DNA from: Macrobrachium rosenbergii
Lineage: Eukaryota; Arthropoda; Malacostraca; Decapoda; Palaemonidae
Length of the DNA: 64,000 nt
Direction of reading: 5' to 3'
NCBI RefSeq assembly: GCF_040412425.1
Contig: NC_089762.1
Span: 21,599,147-21,663,146, forward strand
The notes under the pieces were generated by a model. It was not told the DNA's origin. It ran no database searches and worked only from the letters and a program-made list of their open reading frames with translations. A program made the translations under genes and the position numbers. This document shows, one piece after another, positions 1-11,132 of the stretch (its first letter is position 1; each line of letters opens with the position of its first letter).

Positions 1-816
1 CAGGGGTACATATATGCATAATTTTTGGTCAAATAGTGCAAGTATGCACAGATGTGTACTTTACATAAATCCATAGAGGGGGGAACTCTAAGAGCTGAAA
101 GCCATACACTTTGCTTATATTTACCGACTCAAAATTTCTGCTCGTTCTGACTGGGTACAGTGGTAGATGAGTATTTAAAAAAAATGTCTCTGACTGAAAA
201 GCTCTTTAGTTGGTGAGTCATATGCCTGAATCTCTATTGCACACTGCATGGTCAGTAAGTCATGATGGAGAGAAAGTTTGGCACATTAGACTTTTACAGA
301 TCTATCTGAGGATGACTTCAATACTCCAATGCAGATTCTGAGTCTCCTTCAGTGTGAATTGTAACTAAGTTTTTTTTATTGCTGAGCCATTGACTGAAAC
401 TGGAAGGACAATTACTTTGTATGGTAACATCAGGGTTGTTCTTTCAGCTTCCCAAGTCGTATGGAAAAGTTTTTTTTATCAGGTTTAACGCATTTTATCT
501 CTTGGCTTTTGTGTATATGTAAAATGCATACTTCCAATTCAAGTGTTTTTCAAAGCTTAAACACAGGAACTTTACAGTTTGCAAGATGGATATTAGTAGA
601 TTGTTTCTCATTTTTAGTTAATGTCATAATTCTTTTTCCCGCTGATGTCTTTACAAAATATAATTGCTTTAGTTTTTTTCTGCGAAGAATTGAAAGACTA
701 CTCTAGAAGCACAGGTACCTTCTTTTGAGAAGGTATTTTTAAGAATATCTGGGGCATGTCATAAGTTTGAGGCAATGTAAAATATGGTAAAGTCATCCAT
801 ACACAAATTACTAATT
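1..816. other. No gene recognised
   Basis: AT-rich sequence with only short, unconvincing open frames. No splice-bounded exon, RNA gene or transposon terminus was found by eye in this stretch. Confidence 0.5.
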
Positions 817-975
817 CAGGCAGTTCCCGGCTGTCGGCAGACTCAGTTAGTGGCGATCCAGTTTTACGGCGGTTTTCAAAAATATTCATAAAAAATACAG
901 GTTTTTTAATGGTTCGATGTCCGGTTGCCGGTGCTGAAAGCGCAGATAACCGGTTATTGGCTGCATAAGAAACCC
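817..975 (+). repeat. Partial MITE of the CAGGCAGTCCCC family
   Basis: The segment opens with CAGGCAGTTCCCGGCTGTCG, a variant of the terminus of the MITEs at 9017-9239 and 10856-11130. It goes on with the same kind of interior: alternating 'ggttatcgg' and 'ccggttattggc' words, and a phrase close to the 'gcgatc..gttttacgg' of the 9017 copy. The opposite terminus is not clear, so this is a truncated or decayed copy. Confidence 0.55.
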
Positions 976-1547
976 CCCCTTGCAGTAGACAGGAACTCAT
1001 TTCTGAGTGTACTGTAACTACACTTGACCAGAGAACAACCTGCCCGTTGTTTGGGTCAATCGCGCATGCGCACGGCAGATGAAGTACCAAACATCCCACA
1101 GCCTCAGAAAGTATGTTTTCATCAATCTGTGGGTCCCTTTCACTGAGATAGGTAGCGCCGACTCTATTGCCGCCATAATGGCTTTAGTGATTTCATCCCA
1201 AGTCCCAAACACCAGAATCCTACATCCGATAGAAATGCCAGCAAGAAAAGGAAGTCTATAACAATGGGGCTGAAATATGACATCGTTGAGCATTCTGACA
1301 AAAGGTGAGACTTTTTTCTTTTTTCTAGGCTGTTCGGACCTGAGCATCCATTGCCATCAGGCCAAGGATTACTGTACTTGTAAGTTCATTGAATCTGGCA
1401 TAAAAAATTTGCAGTACTACTGTGCAGGCCATAGTAAAGGATTAGGCAAATTAAATTCCACATTTTTATAAAATTATATATTATGGTAAAATATCTGGCC
1501 ATGACACGGTAGCATTTCCGCCGATGGTGCATGACCCGCTACCAAAA
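976..1547. other. No gene recognised
   Basis: Unique-looking sequence. Overlapping short frames on both strands (about 1018-1347 minus, 1079-1261 plus) have no recognisable domain and look like chance frames. Confidence 0.45.
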
Positions 1548-2386
1548 AATGTATTTACAAAGACTTCACATGGTTATATATTATTAATTTGGCAGTTAAT
1601 TATAAAAAATTTTGTTAATAAAACTTCAATCTTCTGCAAGGTTTCTTAAAGTTTCATTTTCTTGTGGTTTAACCAATTAAATACCAAATGAAAATGTGCA
1701 AATTTAGGTAGCGATCAGTGTGTCCTGGGCGCTATTTTGCCCTACGGTAATTTATTAAGTTTTCATGCTTCTGTATGTAAAATTTATATGAAAAATGCAT
1801 TACAGTGTACTGTATTTTTGTTTTTGTACACAAACATGATACAAAGGCAATACGTATGCCTAGTCATGATCAAGAAAAAGAGGTTGTTCAATCGCGCTGG
1901 TTTTATGAAATGCGTATCACGGTCCCTGCTCGCGTGATCAAGAGATGAGGTTATTCAGTCACACTGGTTTGATAAAATTAATTCATTAACAAACTAAAAC
2001 ATATCAGACATAACTGAGAGTTGCATTAGGATTGTTTTGTGAAAACTGCTTTGTTAACGACATGCTAGCATGTCTGCCACCGCCTGAAGCTCTTCCAAAA
2101 AATTCATTTACAAAGACTTCACATGGTTATATATTATTAATTTGGCAGTTAATTATAACACATTTTGTTAATAAAACTTCAATCTTTTGCAAGCTTTCTC
2201 AAAATTTCATTTTCTTGTGGTTTGACCAATTAAATACCGAATGAAAATGTGCAAATTCAGGTAGTGATCGGTATGTCCTGGGCACTATTTTTCTCTACCG
2301 TAATTTATAAGTTTTCATGCTTTTATGTGTAAAATTTATATGAAAAACGCATTACAGTGTACTGTACTGTATTTTTTTTTTTTACA
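1548..2386 (+). repeat. Two direct copies of a ~553 bp unit
   Basis: A block starting near 1548 recurs near 2099. It contains the phrases CAAAGACTTCACATGG, GTTAATAAAACTTCAATC and AATTAAATACC. The CAAAGACTTCACATGG landmark lies at 1558 and 2111, a spacing of 553 bp. Copy 1 also holds a smaller internal direct repeat around GAGGTTGTTCAATCGCGCTGG (about 1868 and 1937). Copy 2 stops abruptly at about 2386, where the DIRS-like element E1 begins, so the second copy looks interrupted by that insertion. Confidence 0.7.
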
Positions 2387-2860
2387 TAAAAGGGATTTTG
2401 ACGAAGGAAAAATCTATTTCTGGAGAGGGGACCGTGTCACCCAGTGAAAAAGTCCATTCAGCACTTATTTCTAGGTAATTCCGTTGCTAGATACCAGAGA
2501 AAGGTAAATGAAATGCTGGAGTTACTACCCCAGAGCGAGCTCCATAGATGGAGTCGTGTATGGAAAAGGGTGAACTACAAAAACACGGAACCTTATCCTA
2601 TAGAGATCCCAAAGTCAAAAGTCCCACAGGGAGGTGCCGTTACAAACCCATGCACCACTCGTGGACAGCACACAAAACACCGCTAGCCGCATTCCATGAA
2701 AGCATCACCCCACCAGAATGATGTTTACTATGGGAGGGACATGACACATGATGGAGGTGGGTCACGGGTGACACGGTCCCCTCTCCAGAAATAGATTTTT
2801 CCTTCGTCAAAATCCCTTTTCTGGATCGGGTCCCATGTCAGCCGGTGAAAAATTAACAGA
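2387..2860 (-). repeat. E1 right ITR and internal complementary region
   Basis: The outer end, AAAAGGGATTTTGACGAAGG at about 2388, is reverse-complemented around 2777-2825 as part of a roughly 55 bp inverted match that includes the 'tctccagaaatag' phrase. Directly beyond that match, from about 2822, the sequence switches to CTGGATCGGGTCCCATGTC, which resembles the left-ITR start of E2. This is the expected ICR layout: the complement of the 3' end adjoining the complement of the 5' end. Nothing coding is seen between 2860 and 3170. Confidence 0.75.
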
Positions 2861-3169
2861 GAAATAAATATCATTCTTAAACTAAAGAGATAATAATTCT
2901 AGGGGGAACAGAAGACCGAAGGTCCAAAAGAAATTTTTAATCACTAGTAACAACAACAATAATGTACAAATGAAACTGATGTTAGCTTAAAATTAACATG
3001 ACAATATGAAAAATAAACATAAACAAAATAACTATACAATATTGAAAACCTTATAACTTAAATGTGTCATTTAGACAAACATATAGATAACACAGCCAGG
3101 TGAGAAGTCAAGGCAAGCCTGACTGAAATGACCGTAAGGGGATAACTGAGGCAGTGGAGGAGGAAATGA

Positions 3170-4249
3170 CTAGGAATCAGAAAGGGAACCAGAGGGAGGA
3201 ACAACGTTCCCTGCCGCGACTGCTGAGAATTTAAGAGCTTCTAAGGATTTCAAATAGTGACGTTTGAAAACCAAGGGTGACTTCCAACCAGTGTAACTGG
3301 TAAGATCCGTGAAATTCATGTAATGAAAATAATTAATGGAGGTGGCCACAGCTCTAATATCATGAACTCTTGGGACTGAGTCAGGGTTAGCCTGCTTGAT
3401 AAAGGATCTGTTGTCTAATAGCAGACATAGAGAGATTACCCCTCCTTCCCTGATAAAGAGAGGCCCAGAAGAGATGTGAGAGGACCTGTCTAAATAAGCC
3501 CTCAAAGTATGAACTGGGCACAGGGACAGGTCTTGAGGCAGGGGAGAATTTTCCAAGGCGACCACCTATGCTATGGATCTTCATTTTTGGCCAGGAAGGT
3601 AGGGTGAGGAATCAGCAAAACCTCCCTGATGGAAGGAAGTCGACATGGTTGGACTCCCTAGAGAGTGCAGACAGCTCTGAAATTCTAGCACCCGAAGCTA
3701 GGCTAACTAAGAACAACGTTTTCCTCAATAAGGAAAGGTAGGGGCAAGACTGATTATCGATATCTGAGGCTAACTTCAACACGTCATTTAAAAACCAGGA
3801 AACCGTATGTGGACGGATTACTGGCCTCAGACGTGCACAGGCTTTAGGGATGGAAGAAAAGTAAGGGTCTGTGAGGTCAATTTTTTGAAACCATACAAGA
3901 ACACTTTTCGTAAAGCCGACTTGACTGTAGTAACAGTACTAGCGGCTAAACCCTTCTCAAACAGTGATCTAAAAAAGGAGATTGCTAAATTTATGGTCAT
4001 TACTGTAGCCTCAGATTCTTTCAAAAAGAGTGCTAGTTTCTTAATTGCTGAGTCGTACTGACAAAGAGTGGAGACCCGCTTATCTGATTCCAAGAACATG
4101 GTATTGACAGGATCAACGTTAGCATCCCTTTGAGCCGCAAATTTCATAAAGTCCACAAAGCCAGGGCACTTTGAATTTTTGAGGAAGCTGACACAGTCTG
4201 AGTTTGTACTACTTGTGTTAGTTTCGGACTGGGGATTCGGATGTGGCAA
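3170..4249 (-). pseudogene. Tyrosine recombinase of E1 (broken)
   Basis: DIRS-type elements use this enzyme to insert a circular cDNA. On the minus strand the N-terminal SAM-like part (4249-3827) reads through the phrases DCVSFLKNSKCPGF and SFFRSLFEKGLA. The middle (about 3800-3575) contains LASGARISEL with the first catalytic Arg. The C-terminal part (3565-3170) has VHDIRAVATS, giving the catalytic His-x-x-Arg box, and VFKRHYLKSLEAL with the nucleophile Tyr. So all four hallmark residues (R, H, R, Y) can be seen, but in different frames: there are frame breaks near 3575 and 3827. The region directly follows the RNase H domain, as in other DIRS-like elements. Confidence 0.85.
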
Positions 4250-5132
4250 AGTTTCAGTTCTAGCAGAAGAGGAAACCAGCTGCTCTTTGGCCAGTAGGGA
4301 GCCACTAGAGCTACTTGACCCTTGAACGTCCTTAGTTTGTGAAGGACCTTTAACAACAAGTTCACTGGAGGAACAGATAGATCACCTTCCACCTGTTCCA
4401 ATCCAATGACATTGCGTCCCGTGAAAAGAGCTTGAGGGTCCAGGTTGGGAGCTACGTAATGAGGGAGCTTGTTGTTGAGCTTGGTTGCGAACAAATCTAC
4501 CTCCAGACCCGGAACTTGTTTGCAGATCCAATTGAACGAGCCTCTGTCTAGGGACCACTCCGACTCGAGGGGAGTTGTCCTTGATAGAGAATCTGCTCTG
4601 ACGTTCGGACCCCTGCAAGATGGGTGGCAGATAGGTGCCACTTGTTCTTGCATGCCAAGGAGAAAAGTGCAATCATTACCTGGTTGATCCGGCTCGATTT
4701 TGAACCTCCCCTGTTTATGCAGTGGACTACCGTGGCGCTGTCCAGAACCAGTCTTATGTGAATCTTCTTGGGGGGAAGAAGCTTCTTCAAGGTAAGGAAG
4801 ACCGCCATGGCCTCCAGAACGTTTATATGGAACTGGCGGAACATGAGGGACCAAGTCCCCTGTACTTCTTGGTGTTGAGAATATCCTCCCCACCCGCTTA
4901 GGGAGGCGTCTGTGTGGATAACCAACGCCGGAGGAGGAAATTGCAGGGGGACTGACTTGGACAGGCTCTTGACAGTCGACCAAGGCCGGAGTCTCTTCTT
5001 CAAGATGTGAGGGATCAGAGACACCTTGTCCCTGAGACTGATATTTGCCCGACTCCGCCACACTCTGTTGATATCTTTCAGCTTCACTTTCAGCAACAGG
5101 TCTGTCACCGAAGCGAACTGAAGGGAGCCCAA
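4250..5132 (-). pseudogene. RNase H and DIRS C-terminal domain of E1
   Basis: On the minus strand an RNase H domain reads LVIHTDASLSGWGG (first catalytic Asp), then INVLEAMAVFLTLKK (catalytic Glu) and LVLDSATVVHCINRGG (second Asp). It is followed by the DIRS-typical region EVDLFATKLNNKLPHYVAPN, then a run ending in IYLFPP before the recombinase. A one-base change near 4570-4610 scrambles the HLAGVRNVVADSLSR box, which is intact in the duplicate copy at 7883-8797. Further small indels near 4380-4430 shift the frame again. The domain digests the RNA strand of the RNA:DNA hybrid during reverse transcription. E2, E3 and E4 carry the same arrangement. Confidence 0.85.
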
Positions 5133-5930
5133 GACTCGTTCTTGGGTCTGCCGAGAGGCCCTTTTGGACTTGAGAAACTGCCTGGTTGCTCTGGCTATCT
5201 CCTTCCTCTTGGGAGGAGGAAGAGAGAGCTTGTGAGAATTCAGATCCCACTGGATTCCTAGCTATTGAAAACAACTGCTCGGAACCAGGCGGGACTTCTC
5301 CCTGTTTACACAAAAGTCCAAGGATTCTAGAAAGTCGACCACCACGGATGTAACTCTCCGGCATTCCTCGGCGCTGGATGCCCAGATGATCCAGTCGCCG
5401 AGATATGCGCCAGCGTAATCCCTTGAGACCGGAGTTGTTGTGCGACCGTGTCTGTCAACTTGGTAAAAATCCTTGGGGCTATGTTGAGGCCGAAAGGCAT
5501 CACCTTGAAGGAATATGCCTGCCTTCCGAGCCTGAACCCCAGAAAGGGGGAGAACCTTTCGCAACCGGGACGTGATAATAGGCGTCGGAAAGATCTAGAG
5601 AGGTGGTTACGGCTCCACGGGCAGTAGGGTCCGAACTTGGGAGACAGTAAGCATCCGAAACTTGTCGCAACGAATGAAGGAATTCAGACGGGACAAGTCC
5701 AGAATTACTCTCCGTTTGTCGGAACCCTTCTTGGGAACACTGAAGAGCTTGCCTTGGAACTTCAGAGTCCTCACTTTCCTTATAGTCTGTTTCTGTAGGA
5801 GATCCTTCACAAAGTCCTCGAGATCCTTGGTCGTAGCCTGATAAAACTTGACTGGTGGAGGAGGATTGTCGATCCAACTCCAGCCTAGGCCCTTGAAACT
5901 ATACTCTGAGCCCAGGGACAGAAGGTCCAC
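5133..5930 (-). pseudogene. Reverse transcriptase of E1 (frameshifted)
   Basis: The minus strand encodes a DIRS-type RT in pieces. Fragment 5930-5607 has LFSVPKKGSDKRRVILDLSR (RT box 1-2). A fragment near 5620-5560 has TTSLDLSDAYYHVPV, the catalytic box A with Asp. Fragment 5564-5262 covers the palm box and the 'NREKSRLVP' primer-grip side. A phrase reading LRSQGITLAH precedes the catalytic box, where the sequence gives YLGDW in one frame in place of the YLDDW of E3 and E4. I think this results from a short deletion plus a point change, not a real variant. At least three frame breaks are needed to read the domain, so it is inactive. Confidence 0.8.
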
Positions 5931-7673
5931 CGAGCTCGAAAATGGTACAGCCTCCCGCCCACAGGATGTATGTCATCGGTCCTGTGTTTGCTTCCCCCCC
6001 CTCTGGAGCCTCTACCTCCCTGTTCCTGGGAGAGGAGCGGGGCTCCCCCTTCCCCTAGCGAACCCACGGGGCTTATTGCCTCTGGTTGATTGTCTGAGCG
6101 AAACTTCCCTGACTTTCATATGCAGGATTGAAAGCTGGGGAGGAGACATAGGAGGGAGCAGCCAAAGACTGATGCGCCCGGGTTCACCAGGACATACTGA
6201 GGCGGAGGATGGGAGGAAGAGGTCGAAGGCTGACCCTGTAAAGGAACCTGAACCAAGGACTGAGCTGGAAGACGTTTGAAATGTTTAAATTTCTTACTGG
6301 ACTTTGTGGGAGGGCCGGTAAGATCAGACTGTTTCCTTTATAGGGCAGACCCCAACGGGAACGGAGACTCTGATTGACCCTAGCTGCCTCAGATAAGACT
6401 GCATCAACTTCTTGTGGGAAAAGATTAGCTCCCCAGATCGAACTCTTAAGAAGCTTATTTGGTTCATGCCGAACTGTGGCTGCTGAAAAGATGTGCTTCC
6501 GGCAGGCCAGTCGGGCAGTCATAAAGTCAAACAGGTCTTGTTGAAAACTCGCCAAGAGAGATTTCGTCAAGACCTGGAATACTGGATCTTCCCTATAAAC
6601 CAAAGAAGTTGCTTCCGCTAAAGCCAAAGAGTTCAAAGACCTGGTGAGCCTTTCCTTAGTATCAGCCTCTGTTTTCAAGAGCGTCTCCGGGATCTTAGGG
6701 AGCTGCTCACTGAACAGGTCAGAAGCGCAGTCTGGGTCAAGCCGAGTCACTGTAAACGTATTAGGGGCTCCCTTCCAGAATTCGGTGCCTCCGGGAAAGA
6801 CGAGAGATGTCGGGTCCGTCTCTCGGAGATGAGGAAGGGGTTTACCTTCGAAGCAAGCCTGACTAGTCAGAGAGGCCACTTTCGAAGTGCAAGGGAGAAG
6901 GAGAACATCACTGAGAGTGAACATAGTGAACACTCCCTTAGCTGGTGTAAGCTTAGTGTTCTCCGCTTGCCACTCCGTAAGGGTCCTCATCAAAGACGAC
7001 TGGGCTTGGTCCCTAGGATAGATAACCGTCTCCTTAGGGACTTTATCAGACCTGTTCCAAACCTCTCCCTTCAGCCTGGCAAACCCAGTGTAGGGAGATG
7101 TCAGGTCCGGAGGATAGAACTCCAACTCTTCCACTCTCCTCATGCCCCAAACCTTCTATGGTAAGAGTACCTTCGTGCTACTGGAGCATAAAGGGCCAGA
7201 TGCCAAGGATTCCCCAGATCAAAGGGAGGGGAGAGTGGAAGGGTCAGGAACAGAATGAGACCTAGAACGAGAACCTTGTTGTGATTCCACCTTCTCCGAA
7301 AGAGACTGAAAAGAAGAAGCAAGACCAGACAGCTTGCTGTCTACCCTCGTGTCGATCTTCTCAAACCTCGCTTCGATTCTTTCAAGGAATTGTTCAAAGA
7401 AATGAAACGTATCCAAAGAAGGAGGAGGGGGAACTACCTGACGTGACTGAGGCTCCGCTTGGGACCCGGAAGGGGAGGCTGTACTCGTCGACGGAACGGG
7501 GCTCGACGCCCGTGCCGCCGCCGGAGGGACCCCATATTGGCCTGCCGGAGTAGGTAAGGTTTTCTTTTTAACGGACTTCACCTTCGGGGCAATAGACCCA
7601 GACGTGCCCGTAAGGTATGAAGATTTAGAGAAGCCTTTAAAAGAAGCAACAGAGGAAGAAGGAGAGCTAAACC
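5931..7673 (-). pseudogene. Gag-like ORF1 of E1, N-terminus lost
   Basis: The main open stretch is 7143-6184, containing CFEGKPLPHLRETDPTSLVF and ATVRHEPNKLLKSSIWGANL. E2 has the same phrases (LRETDPTSLVFPG and ATIRHEPNKLVKSS), which shows it is a real, conserved ORF1. The N-terminal part (7672-7219) is rich in Pro, Ser and Lys and contains FFEQFLERIEARFEKIDTRV, a probable coiled coil. The C-terminal part (about 6067-5931) is Gly/Arg-rich, as in E2, and may bind nucleic acid. The frame is open up to the 7673 junction, so the initiator region was lost. The assignment to a structural Gag is by position and by similarity between E1 and E2. Confidence 0.7.
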
Positions 7674-8769
7674 AGTACTAGCGGCTAAACCCTTCTCAAA
7701 CAGTGATCTAAAAAAGGAGATTGCTAAATTTATGGTCATTACTGTAGCCTCAGATTCTTTCAAAAAGAGTGCTAGTTTCTTAATTGCTGAGTCGTACTGA
7801 CAAAGAGTGGAGACCCGCTTATCTGATTCCAAGAACATGGTATTGACAGGATCAACGTTAGCATCCCTTTGAGCCGCAAATTTCATAAAGTCCACAAAGC
7901 CAGGGCACTTTGAATTTTTGAGGAAGCTGACACAGTCTGAGTTTGTACTACTTGTGTTAGTTTCGGACTGGGGATTCGGATGTGGCGAAGTTTCAGTTCT
8001 AGCAGAAGAGGAAACCAGCTGCTCTTTGGCCAGTAGAGAACCACTAGAGCTACTTGACCCTTGAACGTCCTTAGTTTGTGAAGGACCTTTAACAACAAGT
8101 TCACTGGAGGGAACAGATAGATCACCTTCCACCTGTTCCAATCCAATGACATTGCGTCCGTGAAAAGAGCTTGAGGGTCCAGGTTGGGAGCTACGTAATG
8201 AGGAAGCTTGTTGTTGAGCTTGGTTGCGAACAAATCTACCTCCAGACCCGGAACTTGTTTGCAGATCCAATTGAACGAGCCCCTGTCTAGGGACCACTCC
8301 GACTCGAGGGGAGTTGTCCTTGATAGAGAATCTGCTACGACGTTCCGGACCCCTGCAAGATGGGTGGCAGATAGGTGCCACTTGTTCTTGCATGCCAAGG
8401 AGAAAAGTGCAATCATTACCTGGTTGATCCGGCTCGATTTTGAACCTCCCCTGTTTATGCAGTGGACTACCGTGGCGCTGTCCAGAACCAGTCTTATGTG
8501 AATCTTCTTGGGGGGAAGAAGCTTCTTCAAGGTAAGGAAGACCGCCATGGCCTCCAGAACGTTTATATGGAACTGGCGGAACATGAGGGACCAAGTCCCC
8601 TGTACTTCTTGGTGTTGAGAATATCCTCCCCACCCGCTTAGGGAGGCGTCTGTGTGGATAACCAACGCCAGAGGAGGAAATTGCAGGGGGACTGACTTGG
8701 ACAGGCTCTTGACAGTCGACCAAGGCCGGAGTCTCTTCTTCAAGATGTGAGGGATCAGAGACACCTTTT
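7674..8769 (-). pseudogene. Second copy of the E1-family RNase H/YR segment
   Basis: From ACCAGTACTAGCGGCTAAAC the segment matches about 3934-5030 of E1 nearly base for base, with scattered differences (for example GGAGGGAACAG here against GGAGGAACAG near 4375). Most of the RNase H and its C-terminal domain are open in a single frame (8797-7883), including HLAGVRNVVADSLSR, which is damaged in E1, and EVDLFATKLNNKLPHYVAPN. The recombinase N-terminal part then begins and breaks off at 7674 inside the domain. Both ends are blunt truncations: 7674 abuts E1 gag, and 8769 abuts unrelated AT-rich DNA. It could be a fragment of another family member, a rearrangement or an assembly error. Confidence 0.8.
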
Positions 8770-9016
8770 CCACAACCAGTATATCTTTCAAAATCACTGA
8801 AATTAGGTAAGGAATTCTTCACTTTTTTAATTTTTAAACATTTTATATTGTTTTCTAAAATACTTTCCTTTATAGCTGCATACAGGACTGTACAGTAGTG
8901 CAATATATTGTGTATAGTATACTATACAGTACTAATACATAGCAAATTTTTACATTCCAGAATCCCCTGAAAAATGGCCACACCAACATTTTACTGTAAG
9001 TACAGTGTGTACTGTA
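8770..9016. other. No gene; AT-rich flank
   Basis: AT-rich sequence between the truncated DIRS fragment and a MITE. It holds only short TACTGTA-type words; no domain or terminus is visible. Confidence 0.5.
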
Positions 9017-9690
9017 CAGGCAGTCCCCGGTTAACAGCGATCTGGTTTTATGGGGCATGCCTAGTGATGAAAATCGGCAAATTTTGGCGCCGAAAATTGC
9101 CAATTTCTGCTTATCGGCACCAGTAAGCCCCGAAAATTGCCAAAAAATAGCCAAAAACGCCAATTTTCGGTTAGCAGCAATTTTTGGTTATCATCACACC
9201 CTCAGAACAGAATTCCCGCCGATAACCAGGGACTGCCTGTACTGTACAGGGGTTATGAAGCACAACAATTTCAAAACAACAAGGAAATACTGTACAGTAT
9301 TCACTTTTTTTCACTTTGTAAACTGTACATACACTACATGGTAATACTGTACATAACAAAATGTATTTTTACTGTACAGAAGTACAGTACAGTATGTACT
9401 GTACTGTAGTGTACTCTAGAGTACTGTACTTTAATTAATACTGTATATATTACATACTGTATGGTGTGCAGTTCTAATTTTAACATTTTCATTACAGACT
9501 AATATGTTCCTACTTTACAGTCATCAGCAACAGTAAGTAATACTCTGTACATACTAGAACAGTCGGATTACAGTACTACTATACAGTAATAACATGGAAT
9601 GAAGGTATGTAAATCTTGTAGAGGACACCCAAAAGGTTGTAAGGTTATACTTTCATCATTTTACAGTACAGTATATTGTATTGTAAAGTA
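8880..9690. repeat. Cluster of TACTGTACAGTA-type palindromic words
   Basis: Words such as ACTGTACAGT, GTACTGTAC and TACAGTACAGTA occur again and again, densest at about 9360-9430 and again at 9640-9680. They are not evenly spaced, so this is a cryptically simple region, not a tandem satellite. The MITE at 9017-9239 sits inside it. Confidence 0.55.
9017..9239 (+). mobile_element. MITE with CAGGCAGTCCCCGG ends, TA target
   Basis: A complete 223 bp copy. The left end is CAGGCAGTCCCCGGTTAAC and the right end is TAACCAGGGACTGCCTG, a good inverted match, with TA on each side (9015-9016 and 9240-9241). There is no coding capacity. TA duplication and CAG...CTG termini fit a non-autonomous pogo/Tigger-like member of the Tc1/mariner superfamily. 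The match to the Tigger copies at 42-47 kb was not established. Confidence 0.8.
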
Positions 9691-9720
9691 ATACTAAAGT
9701 AAATCCTATATATAAAATAT

Positions 9721-9864
9721 AGTTTTCATTATGACGGCGATAACCAGTTGTCAGTGCCGTACGATTTTTTCCGAGCCCGTAGACTTTATTTTCAGTTACT
9801 GGCAATTTTTGGTCGTTGTCGTGCCACCGAGAACAGAACCCCTCCAACAACCAGGAACTGCCTG
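9721..9864 (+). repeat. Partial MITE of the CAGGCAGTCCCC family
   Basis: The right end AACCAGGAACTGCCTG is followed by TA at 9865-9866 and preceded by typical interior words (GGCGATAACCAGTTGTC). No left end was found, so the copy is truncated. Confidence 0.55.
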
Positions 9865-10855
9865 TAATTCAATCTGGTAACTGATTTGCTTACTGCAAGA
9901 AGGAACAAAGTACCACTCCCCTGTGGGATACCATTTCTTAATTTATATGTATCTAAACATATGTCATCTTTTTTTCCACCTGAAAGGTACTGTCTTTTAA
10001 AAATTCTTTTATGACATAAATAAAGGGAGGTGGCCTTGGATACCACTGCTGTATGGCATTTTCAATATGCACATCTCTAAGTAGTATCTAAGCCTTTTGT
10101 ATTTTAAAAATATTGTAATGGTTATTTGTTTGCTCAAGTCCTTGTTTAATATGATCTAAGTGGCAGAGGGGACAAGTGCTGATGTATTTTTCTGCCTCTA
10201 CTTGGTTGGAGTGATTACATTATTTGTCCTATAAGTACCATGTTAATCTTGAGTACACCATTTTTTCCATCACCACAAAAACAGGTGGTGAAGGGTAGAT
10301 GTGTATATAATTTGATAGCTTACTGGGATGTGTGCTCAGTTTGCCATTCTTCCAGTAACAGCTTCTTACTCCAAAGTGGGTTGTAAAATTGGAGAAAATC
10401 TCTTGGCTAAGGGGCTAGATATCTGATTAAATCAAAACCAATGTTGTCTCTTGATCTGGAGGTGTTCTACTTCACAAAAGGGCAAATTATAGTTTTTCAA
10501 TCTTAAGCCACTCATTATAATATAGATCTTTGTTTCAAAATTTATATTTTCATACTGGCTTTTGCTTATATTCATGGAAGTACTAGCCAAGACTGTGTTC
10601 ACTGCTACTATACTGTAAATGTTTTCCAAATATAATTGATACTGCACATGGATTGTGACTTCTTTACCCATCATACATTGAGGCATGTCTTTTTAGTTTT
10701 TGTTTGATCTGTTAATTTTTCTATAAATAGCATCAAGTTTCTTTAATTACTGCAATGCTTGCTACTTAGCCTGAATCAAATGGATGGTTGGATGGTGCTA
10801 AATGTTTCTAACTATGATATTAGTAACATATAGTTCCTTGTAGCACTGCATACTA
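9865..10855. other. No gene recognised
   Basis: About 1 kb of AT-rich sequence without a recognisable coding domain, terminus or RNA gene. A short minus frame at 10432-10686 has no visible motif. Confidence 0.5.
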
Positions 10856-11130
10856 CAGGCAGTCTTCAGTTAACAGTGGGGGTTCCGTTCCCTGCTGAGT
10901 GTGAAAACCAAAAATCGTTGTTAACCGGAGCATCACAATGATTATGGTAATAAATGGCATAAATTACAAAGCTGTAAGTACCGATAAACAGCTTAACAGC
11001 GCTGTTAACTGGTTATTGGCGCTGATAAACCGCTTACCGGCACCGAAAATCTGGTTAACAATGTCGTTAGCCAAGCGTCATAAAACCAAAACACCGTTAA
11101 CCAATGCTGCTGATAAGCGGGGACTGCCTG
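10856..11130 (+). mobile_element. MITE with CAGGCAGTC ends, TA target
   Basis: The left end CAGGCAGTCTTCAGTTAAC and right end GGGGACTGCCTG are flanked by TA at 10854-10855 and 11131-11132, giving a 275 bp element. The interior consists of short alternating CGGTTAACAGCG-like words. Its 3' part (AAACACCGTTAACCAATGC) is the uninterrupted equivalent of the site at 14905-17140 where a piggyBac-type element has inserted. Confidence 0.8.
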
Positions 11131-11132
11131 TA

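Larger units (their letters stand above)
2387..7673 (-). mobile_element. DIRS-like YR retrotransposon E1, 5' truncated
   Basis: Read on the minus strand, this element has gag (7673 down to about 5931), RT, RNase H and tyrosine recombinase, followed by a non-coding 3' region with an ITR and ICR. The order and the presence of a YR in place of a DDE integrase are diagnostic of DIRS-like elements. Its 3' terminus and ITR closely resemble those of E2, so E1 and E2 belong to one family. The left ITR and the start of gag are missing: the gag frame stays open to 7672, then the sequence switches abruptly to a second copy of the family's RNase H/YR segment. All genes carry frameshifts. Confidence 0.85.

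Noticed and set aside
4469..4687. Plus-strand ORFs across E1 and E3 (for example 5848-6279, 36441-36803, 37595-38032)
   Set aside because: They are antisense shadows of conserved DIRS coding domains on the minus strand.
5340..5440. RT active site of E1 appears to be YLGDW, and E2 has a similar 'LG..DW' stretch, suggesting a shared variant RT
   Set aside because: Aligning the surrounding bases shows different local deletions and insertions in E1 and E2 around the box. E1 is out of frame just before it. Independent decay of a normal YLDDW box is the simpler reading.
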